DNA of 64,000 nt. It comes from Acidobacteriaceae bacterium KBS 146. GTDB lineage: Bacteria; Acidobacteriota; Terriglobia; Terriglobales; Acidobacteriaceae. Positions 45,527 through 55,238 of the stretch are shown here, in pieces. A model generated the notes under the pieces. It did no database searches and was not told the DNA's origin. It saw nothing but the letters and a program-made list of their open reading frames with translations. The translations under genes and the position numbers were made by a program. The stretch spans positions 372,001-436,000 of the forward strand of contig JHVA01000001.1 in assembly GCA_000688615.1 (NCBI GenBank). Direction: 5' to 3'. The first letter of the stretch is position 1. Each line of letters begins with the position of its first letter.

Positions 45527-45848
45527 TGTCACCTGAAGATACCTCCCTTGAGGCCTCTACTAGCGACCTCTAAAAGCTGACTGCCCACTCAGTTTTATTG
45601 CGGCTCTCTGGCACGCAGACCGACGCCTCGTGGCTTGGAAGAAGATTTACGTAAATCCATTCTCGGATGCTTTCCCGTAAACGTATCTTTGGTCATTGGA
45701 GAACTGGAGATTTTGCGTTACCGCTAAAGCCTCGTTAGCGTTTACGCCTGTAAAATTGAGCACTTTGTTTGCGTTGCCTTTTTTACTGCTCCATACTGGC
45801 CTTCCGTTCATTCGGAAAAATCGAATCATGGAAGGGTACTCACCAGGC
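45527..45848 (+). promoter_or_regulatory. Region upstream of inositol-3-phosphate synthase with repeated palindromic motifs
   Basis: No gene is recognised. The region has a 14-bp palindrome GATTTACGTAAATC at 45643-45656, CGTAAACG at 45676-45683, its inverted copy CGTTTACG at 45739-45746, and an inverted repeat CGCTAA-N7-TTAGCG at 45722-45740. The recurring TTTACG/CGTAAA core suggests operator sites for a transcription factor acting on the gene downstream. The factor is unknown. Confidence 0.45.
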
Positions 45849-47192
45849 ATGTCTAAATCCCACACCGCCAGCAATGAAGCGGCCTCCAGCATCCCACCGG
45901 CCCAAGGCAAACTCGGTGTCATGATCCCAGGAATGGGAGCGGTCGCGACAACCTTGATCGCCGGTGTCGAAGCAGTTCGTCGCGGACTCGCAAAGCCGAT
46001 TGGTTCTACTTCACAGATGGGCACTATCCGCCTGGGAAAACGCACCGATGGTCGGAGCCCGCTCATCAAGGATTTTGTTCCTCTCGCTTCGCTCGATGAC
46101 CTGGTTTTTACGGGATGGGATATCTTCGGTGGCAACCTCTACGACGCCGCCAAGACCGCCCAGGTGCTCGATAACGACCAGCTTCAGCAGATCCGCCCCT
46201 TCCTTGAATCCATTGAGCCCATGCCCGGTGTTTTCAACCAGCACTATGTCAAACGCTTGGAAGGAAAAACGGTCAAAACAGGAAAGAATAAGTGCGATCT
46301 CGCCAACCAGATTCGTAACGATATCGCGGAATTCAAGACGAAGACCGATCGCCAGGTGATGATCTGGTGCGGTTCTACGGAAATTTACTTAGAGCAAACG
46401 GCCGTCCATCAGACTTTGGCCGCCTTCGAAAAGGGATTGGTGGAGGATGATCCGAACATCTCACCTTCAATGCTCTATGCCTGGGCCGCTCTCAAGGAAG
46501 GCATCCCATTTGCGAACGGCGCGCCGAATCTTACTGTCGATATCCCCGCACTTCAGGAACTCTCAAAGAAGATGGGCGCTCCTATCTCCGGCAAGGACTT
46601 CAAAACCGGGCAAACCTTCATCAAAACTGTCCTCGCACCGGCATTCAAAGTTCGAAATCTCGGCGTCGCTGGCTGGTATTCCACCAACATTCTCGGAAAT
46701 CGGGACGGCGAGGTGCTCGACGATCCCGACTCCTTCAAGACGAAAGAAGTCTCCAAACTCGGGGTGCTGGAGCACATCTTTCAGCCTGAGCTTCATCCCG
46801 ACCTTTACAAGGATCTCTACCATAAGGTCAGAATCAACTACTATCCACCGCGGGGGGATAACAAAGAAGGCTGGGACAACATCGATATCTTCGGTTGGCT
46901 CGGTTATCCGATGCAGCTTAAGGTGGATTTCCTCTGCCGCGACTCCATCCTCGCTGCGCCATTGGCCCTCGACCTCGTTCTGTTCATGGACCTGGCGGCG
47001 CGCACGCCTTCCTTGCGCGGGCTTGGCATTCAGGAGTGGCTCAGCTTCTACTTCAAAGATCCTGATTCGGCGGCAGGCGTTTATCCCGAACATGATCTCT
47101 TTATTCAGAACATGAAGCTAAAAAATACTCTTCGCCACATCATGGGAGAGGATTTGATTACGCATCTCGGATTGGATTATTACGGAGAGTAG
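45849..47192 (+). CDS. ino1: Inositol-3-phosphate synthase (myo-inositol-1-phosphate synthase)
   Basis: 447 residues from ATG 45849. An NAD-binding GMGAVATTLIAGVEAV segment, WDIFGGNLYDAA, and the catalytic-domain SWYSTNIL-like GWYSTNILGNRDGEVL plus DSILAAPLALDLVLFMDL are typical of bacterial/archaeal MIPS. It isomerises glucose-6-phosphate to inositol-3-phosphate, for inositol lipids or compatible solutes. An ATG at 45828 is also possible; the later one gives the common MS... start with GGAAGGG upstream. Confidence 0.94.
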   Translation: MSKSHTASNEAASSIPPAQGKLGVMIPGMGAVATTLIAGVEAVRRGLAKPIGSTSQMGTIRLGKRTDGRSPLIKDFVPLASLDDLVFTGWDIFGGNLYDAAKTAQVLDNDQLQQIRPFLESIEPMPGVFNQHYVKRLEGKTVKTGKNKCDLANQIRNDIAEFKTKTDRQVMIWCGSTEIYLEQTAVHQTLAAFEKGLVEDDPNISPSMLYAWAALKEGIPFANGAPNLTVDIPALQELSKKMGAPISGKDFKTGQTFIKTVLAPAFKVRNLGVAGWYSTNILGNRDGEVLDDPDSFKTKEVSKLGVLEHIFQPELHPDLYKDLYHKVRINYYPPRGDNKEGWDNIDIFGWLGYPMQLKVDFLCRDSILAAPLALDLVLFMDLAARTPSLRGLGIQEWLSFYFKDPDSAAGVYPEHDLFIQNMKLKNTLRHIMGEDLITHLGLDYYGE

Positions 47193-47219
47193 ACTGACCC
47201 CGCTCCGTAAGAGTGATTT

Positions 47220-47247
47220 GGCAGCTGCAATGCAGGTTGCAGCTGCC
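47220..47247. terminator. Convergent terminator between ino1 and flgJ
   Basis: A perfect 11-bp stem GGCAGCTGCAA/TTGCAGCTGCC with a 6-base loop, followed by TATTTGCTATTT on plus. It separates the convergent ino1 and flagellar transcripts. Confidence 0.85.
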
Positions 47248-47253
47248 TATTTG

Positions 47254-47586
47254 CTATTTACTGTCAGCTCGGACTTTCAAAGGCGAATGAGTCTTCTCTC
47301 CTTCCGAGGAGACCTGTTGGATCACCTGTCGGGCAATGCCAAGGCCGCCACTTTGTGAGATAGCCTTGGCGACGGCCTCAACGCCAAAGTTATTGATCGT
47401 GTCAGTTCCGCCATCGGAGTCGCTTTCTCCGCTCTTCCATCCGTCGTCATCACTGGAACGAAGCGGTTTCATCATCTCCTGAAGGAGCATGCCTTCGAAC
47501 TGTTGCGCAGCGTCTGTAAGTTTTGAGCGCGAAGCTTGATCGACGTGCAGGGGGTTGTTCTTACTTGTTGCATCTTGAATCATCAT
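47254..47586 (-). CDS. flgJ: Flagellar rod-binding protein FlgJ, N-terminal-domain only
   Basis: 110 residues. KLTDAAQQFEGMLLQEMMKPLR is the Rod-binding signature. The C-terminal muramidase domain found in gammaproteobacterial FlgJ is absent, as in many other phyla. It caps or scaffolds rod assembly in the periplasm. ATG 47586 overlaps the flgI TGA, marking coupling. It is the last gene of the flg operon. Confidence 0.92.
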   Translation of the reverse strand: MMIQDATSKNNPLHVDQASRSKLTDAAQQFEGMLLQEMMKPLRSSDDDGWKSGESDSDGGTDTINNFGVEAVAKAISQSGGLGIARQVIQQVSSEGEKTHSPLKVRADSK

Positions 47587-48710
47587 AGAACTTCAATCTC
47601 CGCTTCCAGAGCCCCTGCAGACTTCATTGCCTGCAGGATAGAGATGACATCGCGTGCGGAAGCTCCGATCTCTTGCAGACTTCGGACCAGATCGTCTACA
47701 GTCGCGCCCTGCTTCAGCTCGATACGATTGACAGGTTTGTCTAAGGCATCCACATTCGTCTGTTGGACGACCTTGGTTGTGCCATTTGAGAAAGGACCTG
47801 GTTGCGAGACCTGAAACTCGCTGACGATATTGACTGCAAGTCCACCGTGCAAGATCGATACGGGCTGTAACACTACTCTTCCTCCTATGACGACAGTGCC
47901 TGTTCGTTCATTCACGATGACCTTTGCTCGCGGGTAAATCGGAACCTCGATAGATTCAACGTCAGCCAGAAATGCGGGGACCTCTTCTCCTGGACTCACA
48001 TTGAGAACGACTCGTCGGCTGTCCAGCGGGTGGGCCGCTGCTCGATTCAGTTTTTTGTTGATTGCATCTGCGACAGCTTCGGCGCTGCGAAAGTCAGCAT
48101 CGTTCAGCAAGAGAGAAAACTGGCCCTTACCTTCGATATCCAACGGCACTGCCCGCTCCACGATAGCTCCATAGGGGACTCGAGCTGTATTGGGATGGTT
48201 CATTTGCTTTACGTTTCCATTGACGCTGATCGCATAGCCCCCCACGATCAGTGGCCCTTGAGCCTGCGCGTAGATCTTGCCATCGGCACCATAAAGCGGT
48301 GTCATCAACAGAAGCCCACCTTCCAGGCTTCGAGCATCGCCTGCAGAAGAGACCGTAATATCCAGCTTTGTGCCGGATCGTGAAAAAGGGGGAAGTGTCG
48401 CCGAGACAAATACTGCGGCCAGATTCTGCACGCGAATGGATCCCGCCGGCACGCTTACTCCCATACGCAGAAGTGTCGATGCAAGGGTCTGTATTGGGAA
48501 GGTGGTTTGTTGACTATCCCCAGTGCCTTGCAGGCCGACGACGATCCCGTAGCCAACCAGCTGGTTATCTCGGATGCCCTCGATCGACGCAATATCCTTA
48601 ACACGCGCAAGTTTCTGGCTGGGATCGAGTGCACTTGAATACAGAGTTAGAGACAAGAAGAAACATGCGGTCCAAGCGATGTTTCGAGGCAGGGAACTAA
48701 GAGCAATCAT
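47583..48710 (-). CDS. flgI: Flagellar P-ring protein FlgI
   Basis: 375 residues with a Sec signal peptide. RVKDIASIEGIRDNQLVGYGIVVGLQGTGDS is the classic FlgI start and VNERTGTVVIGGRV lies near the C-terminus. It forms the P ring around the rod in peptidoglycan. The start is ATG 48710 with GGAG nine bases upstream, rather than the in-frame GTG at 48725. Confidence 0.97.
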   Translation of the reverse strand: MIALSSLPRNIAWTACFFLSLTLYSSALDPSQKLARVKDIASIEGIRDNQLVGYGIVVGLQGTGDSQQTTFPIQTLASTLLRMGVSVPAGSIRVQNLAAVFVSATLPPFSRSGTKLDITVSSAGDARSLEGGLLLMTPLYGADGKIYAQAQGPLIVGGYAISVNGNVKQMNHPNTARVPYGAIVERAVPLDIEGKGQFSLLLNDADFRSAEAVADAINKKLNRAAAHPLDSRRVVLNVSPGEEVPAFLADVESIEVPIYPRAKVIVNERTGTVVIGGRVVLQPVSILHGGLAVNIVSEFQVSQPGPFSNGTTKVVQQTNVDALDKPVNRIELKQGATVDDLVRSLQEIGASARDVISILQAMKSAGALEAEIEVL

Positions 48711-48729
48711 AATTCTTATCTCCACTGAT

Positions 48730-49452
48730 CTAGAAGATCAGGGCTCGTTGCAGCAATCGAACGATGACGTTCGGTCGATGTGTGTAGTCCGTGATAATTC
48801 CTTTGCCCCGAACCTGCAATTCAAGGCTGGAGATAGCGGTCGACCGGATCTGGTTCTGCTGGGAAATATCTTCTGGGCGAACTACGCCATGAAGCACAAT
48901 GGTTTGCGTCTGCTGACTGAACTCAACCTGCCGTGCGGCCTCGATCACCAACATGCCGTTCGGTAGCACTTCGATTACATGGCCCCCGAGGACTGTACTC
49001 AGGCTAGAGTTGGTGGCGCTGGTACCCTGCGCATTGAGACCGGCAGAAGAGTTTTGGCTAACGAGGTTCTGGAGTGCATTTCCAGCATGGAGTGTTCCGA
49101 ACAGACTCGAAACCTGAGAGTTGGCATTGGAGGCTCGTGTATTCTTGACCGTGCCATCGGTCGAAGCAGCAAGATTCTCGTCGACAATGACAGAGATCAG
49201 GTCATGCGGGCGCATCGCTCGCACATCTGCCATCATGCGGGTCAGACGGCCGCTGTCTACCCAGATGGACCCCGGGGCGGCCTGGACCGCTGAATTTTCC
49301 GCTCTTACTCGGGCCAGGTAAGAGTCAAGAGATGCCTCTGCAACATTGGGCTTAGGGTGAAACAATTCTTTTGCTGCTGCTTGTCCGTGAAGCGAAGGTG
49401 CACAGCATGGGAGCATGAAGATAAGGATGATCACGCCGATAGGTTTTTTCAT
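48730..49452 (-). CDS. flgH: Flagellar L-ring protein FlgH
   Basis: 240 residues. A lipoprotein-like signal (IILIFMLPCC) precedes the mature protein, so it is likely outer-membrane-anchored. RPHDLISVIVDE and VLPNGMLVIEA...V...G.VRPEDIS are FlgH motifs. It makes the L ring, which shows this organism has an outer membrane. ATG 49452 overlaps the flgA stop (ATGA). Confidence 0.96.
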   Translation of the reverse strand: MKKPIGVIILIFMLPCCAPSLHGQAAAKELFHPKPNVAEASLDSYLARVRAENSAVQAAPGSIWVDSGRLTRMMADVRAMRPHDLISVIVDENLAASTDGTVKNTRASNANSQVSSLFGTLHAGNALQNLVSQNSSAGLNAQGTSATNSSLSTVLGGHVIEVLPNGMLVIEAARQVEFSQQTQTIVLHGVVRPEDISQQNQIRSTAISSLELQVRGKGIITDYTHRPNVIVRLLQRALIF

Positions 49453-49988
49453 CGCGCTATCTCCACGTCACCGGGACCCCGAACGATTCCAGTTACGATT
49501 TGCTCCGTGCCGAACTCGAATCCTGACCGAAGCAGCCGTATTCGCACCCGGCTCCCAATAGCCGCGCTCTCCTCCGCACGACCCGCGATTTCGATGCGAA
49601 GGTCTTGTTCCTGCCTCCACATTTGGACAAGATCTCCCGCGTGTATGACCGGAAAAGGCAGTGGCGCACTTTGGTCTCCCCGATGGGCCAACGCAGAAAT
49701 GCTCTTCGGAGCGAATTCGGAGAGCGGTAAGGCCACAACCGGTCTCTCAGGATGTTGACAACTCTCAATCATCGCCCAATGTTGGCTGAGGAGAGGATCC
49801 CAGCGTACAGCCTTTATCCGATAACCATCCTCTCCGGAAGTATTCTTGACACCGCTGTGCGCTGAAGTAGCTTTGAGGGCAAGCTCCGGAGTTCGCGCGC
49901 AGACGGAATTTCCTGCAAAAACCCTGGAGCAGCTGACAGTACTGGCGATTGCGACCAGAGCGCTTACAAGGAAAAATGAGGATCTCAT
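49449..49988 (-). CDS. flgA: Flagellar P-ring assembly chaperone FlgA
   Basis: 179 residues with a signal peptide. The C-terminal SAF-like region (VIHAGDLVQMW, AAIGSRVRIRL, IVTGIVRGPGDVEIA) identifies FlgA. It escorts FlgI in the periplasm. The order flgG-flgA-flgH-flgI differs from enterobacteria but is common elsewhere. Confidence 0.88.
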   Translation of the reverse strand: MRSSFFLVSALVAIASTVSCSRVFAGNSVCARTPELALKATSAHSGVKNTSGEDGYRIKAVRWDPLLSQHWAMIESCQHPERPVVALPLSEFAPKSISALAHRGDQSAPLPFPVIHAGDLVQMWRQEQDLRIEIAGRAEESAAIGSRVRIRLLRSGFEFGTEQIVTGIVRGPGDVEIAR

Positions 49989-49994
49989 CGCGAC

Positions 49995-50783
49995 CTACCG
50001 CACCAGTCCATTAATCTGCGAGTACATGTCGTCGGCCACATGGACGACCTTCGAGTTGCTCTCATAGGCGCGCTGCGCGAGTATCATCTGGACGAACTCC
50101 GCGACGACATCCACATTCGAGCCCTCGAGATAGCCCTGCTGCAGGGTTCCCATGCCTGTGTTTCCCCCAGGGGTGTCCGTGATAGGAACGCCAGACGCAT
50201 CGGTCTGCAGGAAGAGATTTCCGCCGATGGACTGCAATCCTCCGGGATTAGCAAACGTTGCCAGCTGAATCGTTCCCAGCTGACTCGGCGTTGCCTGACC
50301 GGGAATCGTCGCCGACACAACACCGTATTGTGAAATCATGACGTCTTTTGCGTTGGAAGGAATGGAGATGGAGGGCACGACGGGATCTCCATCCGCTGTC
50401 ACTAGAACCCCTTGATTGGTGGGATGAAAGTTGCCTGCCCGTGTATAGGCGATCGTCCCATCGGGCCGCGAAACCTGAAAAAAACCACTGCCTTGAATGG
50501 CAATGTCATAGGTATTGGATGTCTGGTTGTAATCACCCTGCGTCATAATGACCTCCGTCGCTGCCGAGCGTGTTCCGAGCCCGATCTGCAAACCTGCCGA
50601 GGTCGTCTGCTGAGTCTGCGGAGATCCAGGAGTAATCATGTTCTGATAGATCATGTCTTCGAACTGAAGGCGTCGTCGGCGAAATCCAGCCGTAGCAGAG
50701 TTGGCGAGATTATTAGCTACGGTATCCAGATTTGCCTGCTGCGCGCTCATGCCGCTGGCTGCTGTGTAAAGCGCTCGAATCAT
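49995..50783 (-). CDS. flgG: Flagellar distal rod protein FlgG
   Basis: 262 residues. MIRALYTAASGMSAQQANLD with NNLAN is the rod signature; DIAIQGSGFFQV and the C-terminal QMILAQRAYESNSKV are also conserved. It builds the distal rod. It follows flgF by 21 bases. Confidence 0.97.
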   Translation of the reverse strand: MIRALYTAASGMSAQQANLDTVANNLANSATAGFRRRRLQFEDMIYQNMITPGSPQTQQTTSAGLQIGLGTRSAATEVIMTQGDYNQTSNTYDIAIQGSGFFQVSRPDGTIAYTRAGNFHPTNQGVLVTADGDPVVPSISIPSNAKDVMISQYGVVSATIPGQATPSQLGTIQLATFANPGGLQSIGGNLFLQTDASGVPITDTPGGNTGMGTLQQGYLEGSNVDVVAEFVQMILAQRAYESNSKVVHVADDMYSQINGLVR

Positions 50784-50804
50784 AATTGCTCTCCTTGAGT
50801 GAGA

Positions 50805-51560
50805 TCAGATACGCGGAAGTTCTTCCGTCGCGGTCTTGTCGAATTCGTTGTTGAAGACACTGAGTGCCTTTTGCATCATCTCGGCCTGGCGTTGTACCAG
50901 GACGAGTTGCATAGAGCCGTGAACGGCATCCTGATTGGCACCTTCAATAGAACCTTGTTCAATCTCGCCTTTACCCGCAATCGGTTTCGCTCCATTGGCT
51001 ACAAATCGATTGGTCCCTTCTGCCGTAAGCGCATAACGATTGTCGAAATCAAAGATCGCGATCTTACCGACAATTGCGCTGCCGGCGGGCGTGGAGACCG
51101 ACACGCTTCCGTCCGGCGAGATATGAATGTTGCCGGTAGGGATCGTAATCGGCTGCTGCTTCGCATCAAGGACAGCCTCTCCCGAACCGGTCTCAAGAAC
51201 CCCTGTTGTAGAGCGCCGGAAAGCTCCATCACGCGTATAACGAACTCCATTTGCTGTCCGGATACCGAAGAAGCCGCCGCCCTGAATGGCAAGGTCCAGC
51301 GGATTGCCTGTAGCGGTGAGCTGCCCCTGGCCAAGATCCAGCGCATTTCCGCCGAGAATCCCAAAGTCGTTGAGGGTACGGCCCAGCTGCGAATCGGCAG
51401 TAGAGCCAGGGCGAAGGCTGTCGACCAGAACCCCGCGAAAGAAGTCGCGCTGTGCACGAAAGCCGTTCGTTCCCGCATTGGAAAGATTATTGGCCGCCGT
51501 ATCCAAAGCCTGCGTACGCGCCATCAGCCCGGTGTAAGCCGCATAGAGTCCACTGTCCAT
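50805..51560 (-). CDS. flgF: Flagellar proximal rod protein FlgF
   Basis: 251 residues. It opens MDSGLYAAYTGLMARTQALD with AANNLSNAGTNGF, then DLAIQGGGFFGI; the C-terminal QLVLVQRQAEMMQKAL fits FlgF. First gene of the minus-strand rod/ring operon. No ribosome binding site is seen, and a sigma-54-like element lies 13 bases upstream. Confidence 0.94.
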   Translation of the reverse strand: MDSGLYAAYTGLMARTQALDTAANNLSNAGTNGFRAQRDFFRGVLVDSLRPGSTADSQLGRTLNDFGILGGNALDLGQGQLTATGNPLDLAIQGGGFFGIRTANGVRYTRDGAFRRSTTGVLETGSGEAVLDAKQQPITIPTGNIHISPDGSVSVSTPAGSAIVGKIAIFDFDNRYALTAEGTNRFVANGAKPIAGKGEIEQGSIEGANQDAVHGSMQLVLVQRQAEMMQKALSVFNNEFDKTATEELPRI

Positions 51561-51572
51561 GCGAACAACGGA

Positions 51573-51588
51573 AGCAGGTTCTGTGCCA
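51573..51588 (-). promoter_or_regulatory. Sigma-54-like promoter upstream of flgF
   Basis: On the minus strand the sequence TGGCACAGAACCTGCT has the -24 GG and -12 GC exactly 12 bases apart and differs from TGGCACGN4TTGC only at position 7 and the first T of TTGC. The predicted start is about two bases before flgF, so the message would be leaderless. Confidence 0.5.
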
Positions 51589-51627
51589 AATCAAACGCCG
51601 CTCGGTTAGAGGCGCTTAAGCTTGCAC

Positions 51628-51654
51628 TCAAGCATTCCGCCGTGCAGCCGATAG
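51628..51654 (+). promoter_or_regulatory. Sigma-28 (FliA)-like promoter upstream of cheY
   Basis: TCAA at 51628-51631, a 15-base spacer and GCCGATAG at 51647-51654, compared with TAAA-N15-GCCGATAA: 7 of 8 in the -10 and 3 of 4 in the -35 core. The start would fall near 51662, about 25 bases before the GTG of cheY with its GGAGGG. Confidence 0.6.
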
Positions 51655-51686
51655 AAGCTCAAGAGCAGCAGCGATGTGGAGGGTAG

Positions 51687-52076
51687 GTGCGAGCGCTAAT
51701 TATCGATGATTCAGCAGTGATGCGAAAGGTGATTGAGCGGGCGCTTCGGCAGTCCGGTCTCGATTTGACCGAAGTAGTGCAGGCATCCAACGGAGAAGAA
51801 GCCCTGGAGATTCTCCGAACCGATACAACCAGCCCGACGAAGATCGGTCTCATTATCAGCGATATCAATATGCCCGTCATGGATGGTCTTCAGTTCCTCG
51901 AAGCGAAGCGCGATCAGCAGCTCGCAGTAGGGGTTCCCGTCGTCATGATTACCACTGAGGGTAGCGAGCCATTCGTCCTGCGGGCGATTGCAGCAGGGGC
52001 GCAAGGGTACATCTGTAAGCCGTTCACAGCGGAGCAGGTGAAGGCCCGTGTCGTGCCCTTGATCGAGGCTGCCTAG
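51687..52076 (+). CDS. cheY: Chemotaxis response regulator CheY
   Basis: 129 residues, single receiver. Acidic pair IIDDS, phospho-acceptor Asp59 in IISDINMPVMDG, Thr in VMITTEG, Lys in YICKPFT. CheY-P binds the flagellar switch. GTG start with GGAGGG. It is immediately followed by a cheX gene and divergent from flg genes, so chemotactic use is likely. Confidence 0.9.
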   Translation: MRALIIDDSAVMRKVIERALRQSGLDLTEVVQASNGEEALEILRTDTTSPTKIGLIISDINMPVMDGLQFLEAKRDQQLAVGVPVVMITTEGSEPFVLRAIAAGAQGYICKPFTAEQVKARVVPLIEAA

Positions 52077-52532
52077 ATGACGGCCTGGCAAACCTCACAG
52101 CTAGACTGGATCGGAAGGCTCGACTCTGCAGTCTCAGAGGTCTTCGGGATGATGCTTGAGCGCGATTGTTCTCCTGCGGATATAACTGGTGCAATCGCTC
52201 CTTGCATCTCCGCTCGTATCTTGTTTTCAGGGGCGATCCGCGGTGAGTGTGTTCTCTTCGCCAGTGAATCGGTGGCCCAGGCTACTGCTGAGGCTTTGCT
52301 CGGAACACCTTCGGAACCAGGCGATCCGATGACCGGAGATGCGATTGGCGAGCTATGCAATATGATCGCCGGCGGATGGAAGAGTAAACTGGGTTCCGAC
52401 GAGGCTGGATGCGCCATCTCGCCTCCCACCATTGGAACTCACGATTCCGAAATGGATTTGAATCTGGAAGACGGTTTTCGCCGCTTTTATCGTTTTGAGT
52501 GTCACGTATTCGGCGTTCACATGAACTTCTAG
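52077..52532 (+). CDS. cheX: CheX-like CheY-P phosphatase
   Basis: 151 residues. The active-site ExxN appears in GDAIGELCNMIAGGWKSKL, the single-helix form of the CheC/CheX family. It would dephosphorylate CheY-P. It begins directly after the cheY stop (zero spacing). Confidence 0.85.
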   Translation: MTAWQTSQLDWIGRLDSAVSEVFGMMLERDCSPADITGAIAPCISARILFSGAIRGECVLFASESVAQATAEALLGTPSEPGDPMTGDAIGELCNMIAGGWKSKLGSDEAGCAISPPTIGTHDSEMDLNLEDGFRRFYRFECHVFGVHMNF

Positions 52533-52556
52533 AAGCTGATTCTTCCGTGCAAAAAG

Positions 52557-52587
52557 AAAAGAGGTGCTCAGCGGCACCTCTTTCTTT
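52557..52587. terminator. Bidirectional terminator after cheX
   Basis: A7-like run, stem GAGGTGC/GCACCTC (52561-52567 with 52574-52580), then TTTCTTTT. Serves cheY-cheX on plus and the secreted hypothetical gene on minus. Confidence 0.88.
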
Positions 52588-52613
52588 TGTACAGACTCGG
52601 TAAAGAGCTAGAT

Positions 52614-53564
52614 CTATCTGACGACCGACTGGAAGAGCGAGGACGAAAGTAAAGACGCAAACTGGCTGTCAGACGACGAATACGAGACCGTCAATGTGCC
52701 GGCGTTTGAATCAATTGTGGTCGAATCCAGTGCCGTCTTTTCCAACGGAGCACCCTGGGTCTTTTTCAGCATCGAAACGCCCTTCAGAAGGGTTGCGCAG
52801 GTCGCTGCAGTCATGGTGTCACTCATGACGACTGCCATATCAAACTTCACACCGTTATCGAAGTCCATGGTGTAGCGCGAGCTCTTCATTCGATTACGAA
52901 CGGTGTCATAATCTGCCAGCTGCGAAGCCTCGCCCAAGACAGACCGCATCATGGTCTGGGTGCCTTTCTGATCCAGCAGACTCCATACAGCATGTCTTTC
53001 CACCGCAAGCATCTCGTTGGTCATGTCACTGTTCTGAAGGAAGTTTGATGTAATGCCATCACGGGCATCGAGAGCCGCCCTGACGGCAGTACGATCACCA
53101 AAAACCATGGTCGTTTGGTTCAGGAAAACCACACTCATTCCATTGGAGCCCATGGGATAGATGCTGTTATTTCGCAAAACCGCAGGTTTAATCTTGTTCT
53201 TTGCGAAGTTTGCCATGATTTCACGGGTGTGAAACTGGCCCTGAGCTACCCCCATGATGTGGGAGCCCTGCGATGCAGCGTTCTCCCGAAAAGCTGCGAA
53301 TGTCAGAATGTCCGCATCCTGATCGACCTTCAGGCCCGAGGTCTTGAGGGCGCTTTCCAGACGTTTCAGTTCGGGAGGCAATACTCTATCTTTCAGCTCC
53401 ATGGCCGCAGGAGAGTTCTGCATGGCACGGTAGTCGACCGAGATGATCTGCTGAATGTCGTGTGGAATTGCCCCTTTTGCGTCACTCGATAACTCAGCTG
53501 CCGTGCATATCCCGACAGCAAAGAACAGTACGGCGCAGGGGAAAACGAACTTTATTTTTTGCAA
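52614..53564 (-). CDS. Secreted protein of unknown function
   Basis: 316 residues with a signal peptide (VFPCAVLFFAVGICTAAE). Features: HDIQQIISVDYRAMQNSP near the start, DADILTFAAFRE, SVVFLNQTTMVFGDRTAVRAALDARDG in the middle and a Ser-rich C-terminus. This arrangement resembles acidobacterial secreted proteins that I cannot assign. No enzymatic motif is visible. It stands alone. Confidence 0.7.
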   Translation of the reverse strand: MQKIKFVFPCAVLFFAVGICTAAELSSDAKGAIPHDIQQIISVDYRAMQNSPAAMELKDRVLPPELKRLESALKTSGLKVDQDADILTFAAFRENAASQGSHIMGVAQGQFHTREIMANFAKNKIKPAVLRNNSIYPMGSNGMSVVFLNQTTMVFGDRTAVRAALDARDGITSNFLQNSDMTNEMLAVERHAVWSLLDQKGTQTMMRSVLGEASQLADYDTVRNRMKSSRYTMDFDNGVKFDMAVVMSDTMTAATCATLLKGVSMLKKTQGAPLEKTALDSTTIDSNAGTLTVSYSSSDSQFASLLSSSLFQSVVR

Positions 53565-53882
53565 GAGAACGACTCCTTAGGCCTAAGTGTCACAGGCCAG
53601 CGGTCCGGCATAGAACCGGGCCACCTTTCCTATTCTTACGTGATCAGGGAAGCGAAGCAAGCCTCCGACGCTGCCACTTTTGACGCAGGATATGCGAAAA
53701 GGTGTGTTATCAGCACAGTTATAAATCTTTTGAACCGCAATCAAGCATCCGCGCCGCTCGGCTGCAAGGTGCCTATGCCGAGCAGAGCCTGAGCAAGCAG
53801 AAGCTATCGAGCAGGCGCGGGGCAGATTGGCGGCATCCAACAAAAAGGAACGTCGATTGATATAGCAGGAGGTGAAACACTG
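53565..53882. other. Intergenic region with two divergent promoters expected
   Basis: About 320 bases. It must hold promoters for the minus-strand secreted protein and the plus-strand 54-residue protein. AGGAGGTG at 53867-53874 is the ribosome binding site of the latter. TTGACG at 53680 has no clear -10. Nothing else is recognised. Confidence 0.5.
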
Positions 53883-54047
53883 ATGCTTACGTTCATTTGG
53901 ATTGCGGTCGTGATCATCCTGGCGATAGTCGCATTTTTTGCCTATTCCACGCGCACCAAGAAAGCCCTCCCAAGCCAGGAAATTACTGCCACGGATACTG
54001 CAAGGAACCCGGATAGAAAACGCGCTGTCGGACGGGGAGAAGATTGA
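53883..54047 (+). CDS. Small single-helix membrane protein, 54 residues
   Basis: Starts MLTFIWIAVVIILAIVAFFA, one transmembrane helix, then a short polar, Arg/Lys-rich tail ending GRGED. A near-perfect AGGAGGTG eight bases before the ATG supports translation. No family is recognised. It is a one-gene unit facing the convergent aldo/keto reductase gene. Confidence 0.7.
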   Translation: MLTFIWIAVVIILAIVAFFAYSTRTKKALPSQEITATDTARNPDRKRAVGRGED

Positions 54048-54095
54048 GTTTCGATAGAGAGGCGCCAACCTTTTGAGGGACAGACGCCTCATCGG

Positions 54096-55124
<1,029 letters not shown>

Positions 55125-55238
55125 ATCGACGTTCCATTTTCTGTGAGCGCGCGAATAAGCGATGAAGTGGGTCCGGGCTTTGGAAGAGAGGCATCGTTTG
55201 CTATTCAGCGATCGAACGGCGGATGGCGATGCTGAGAC

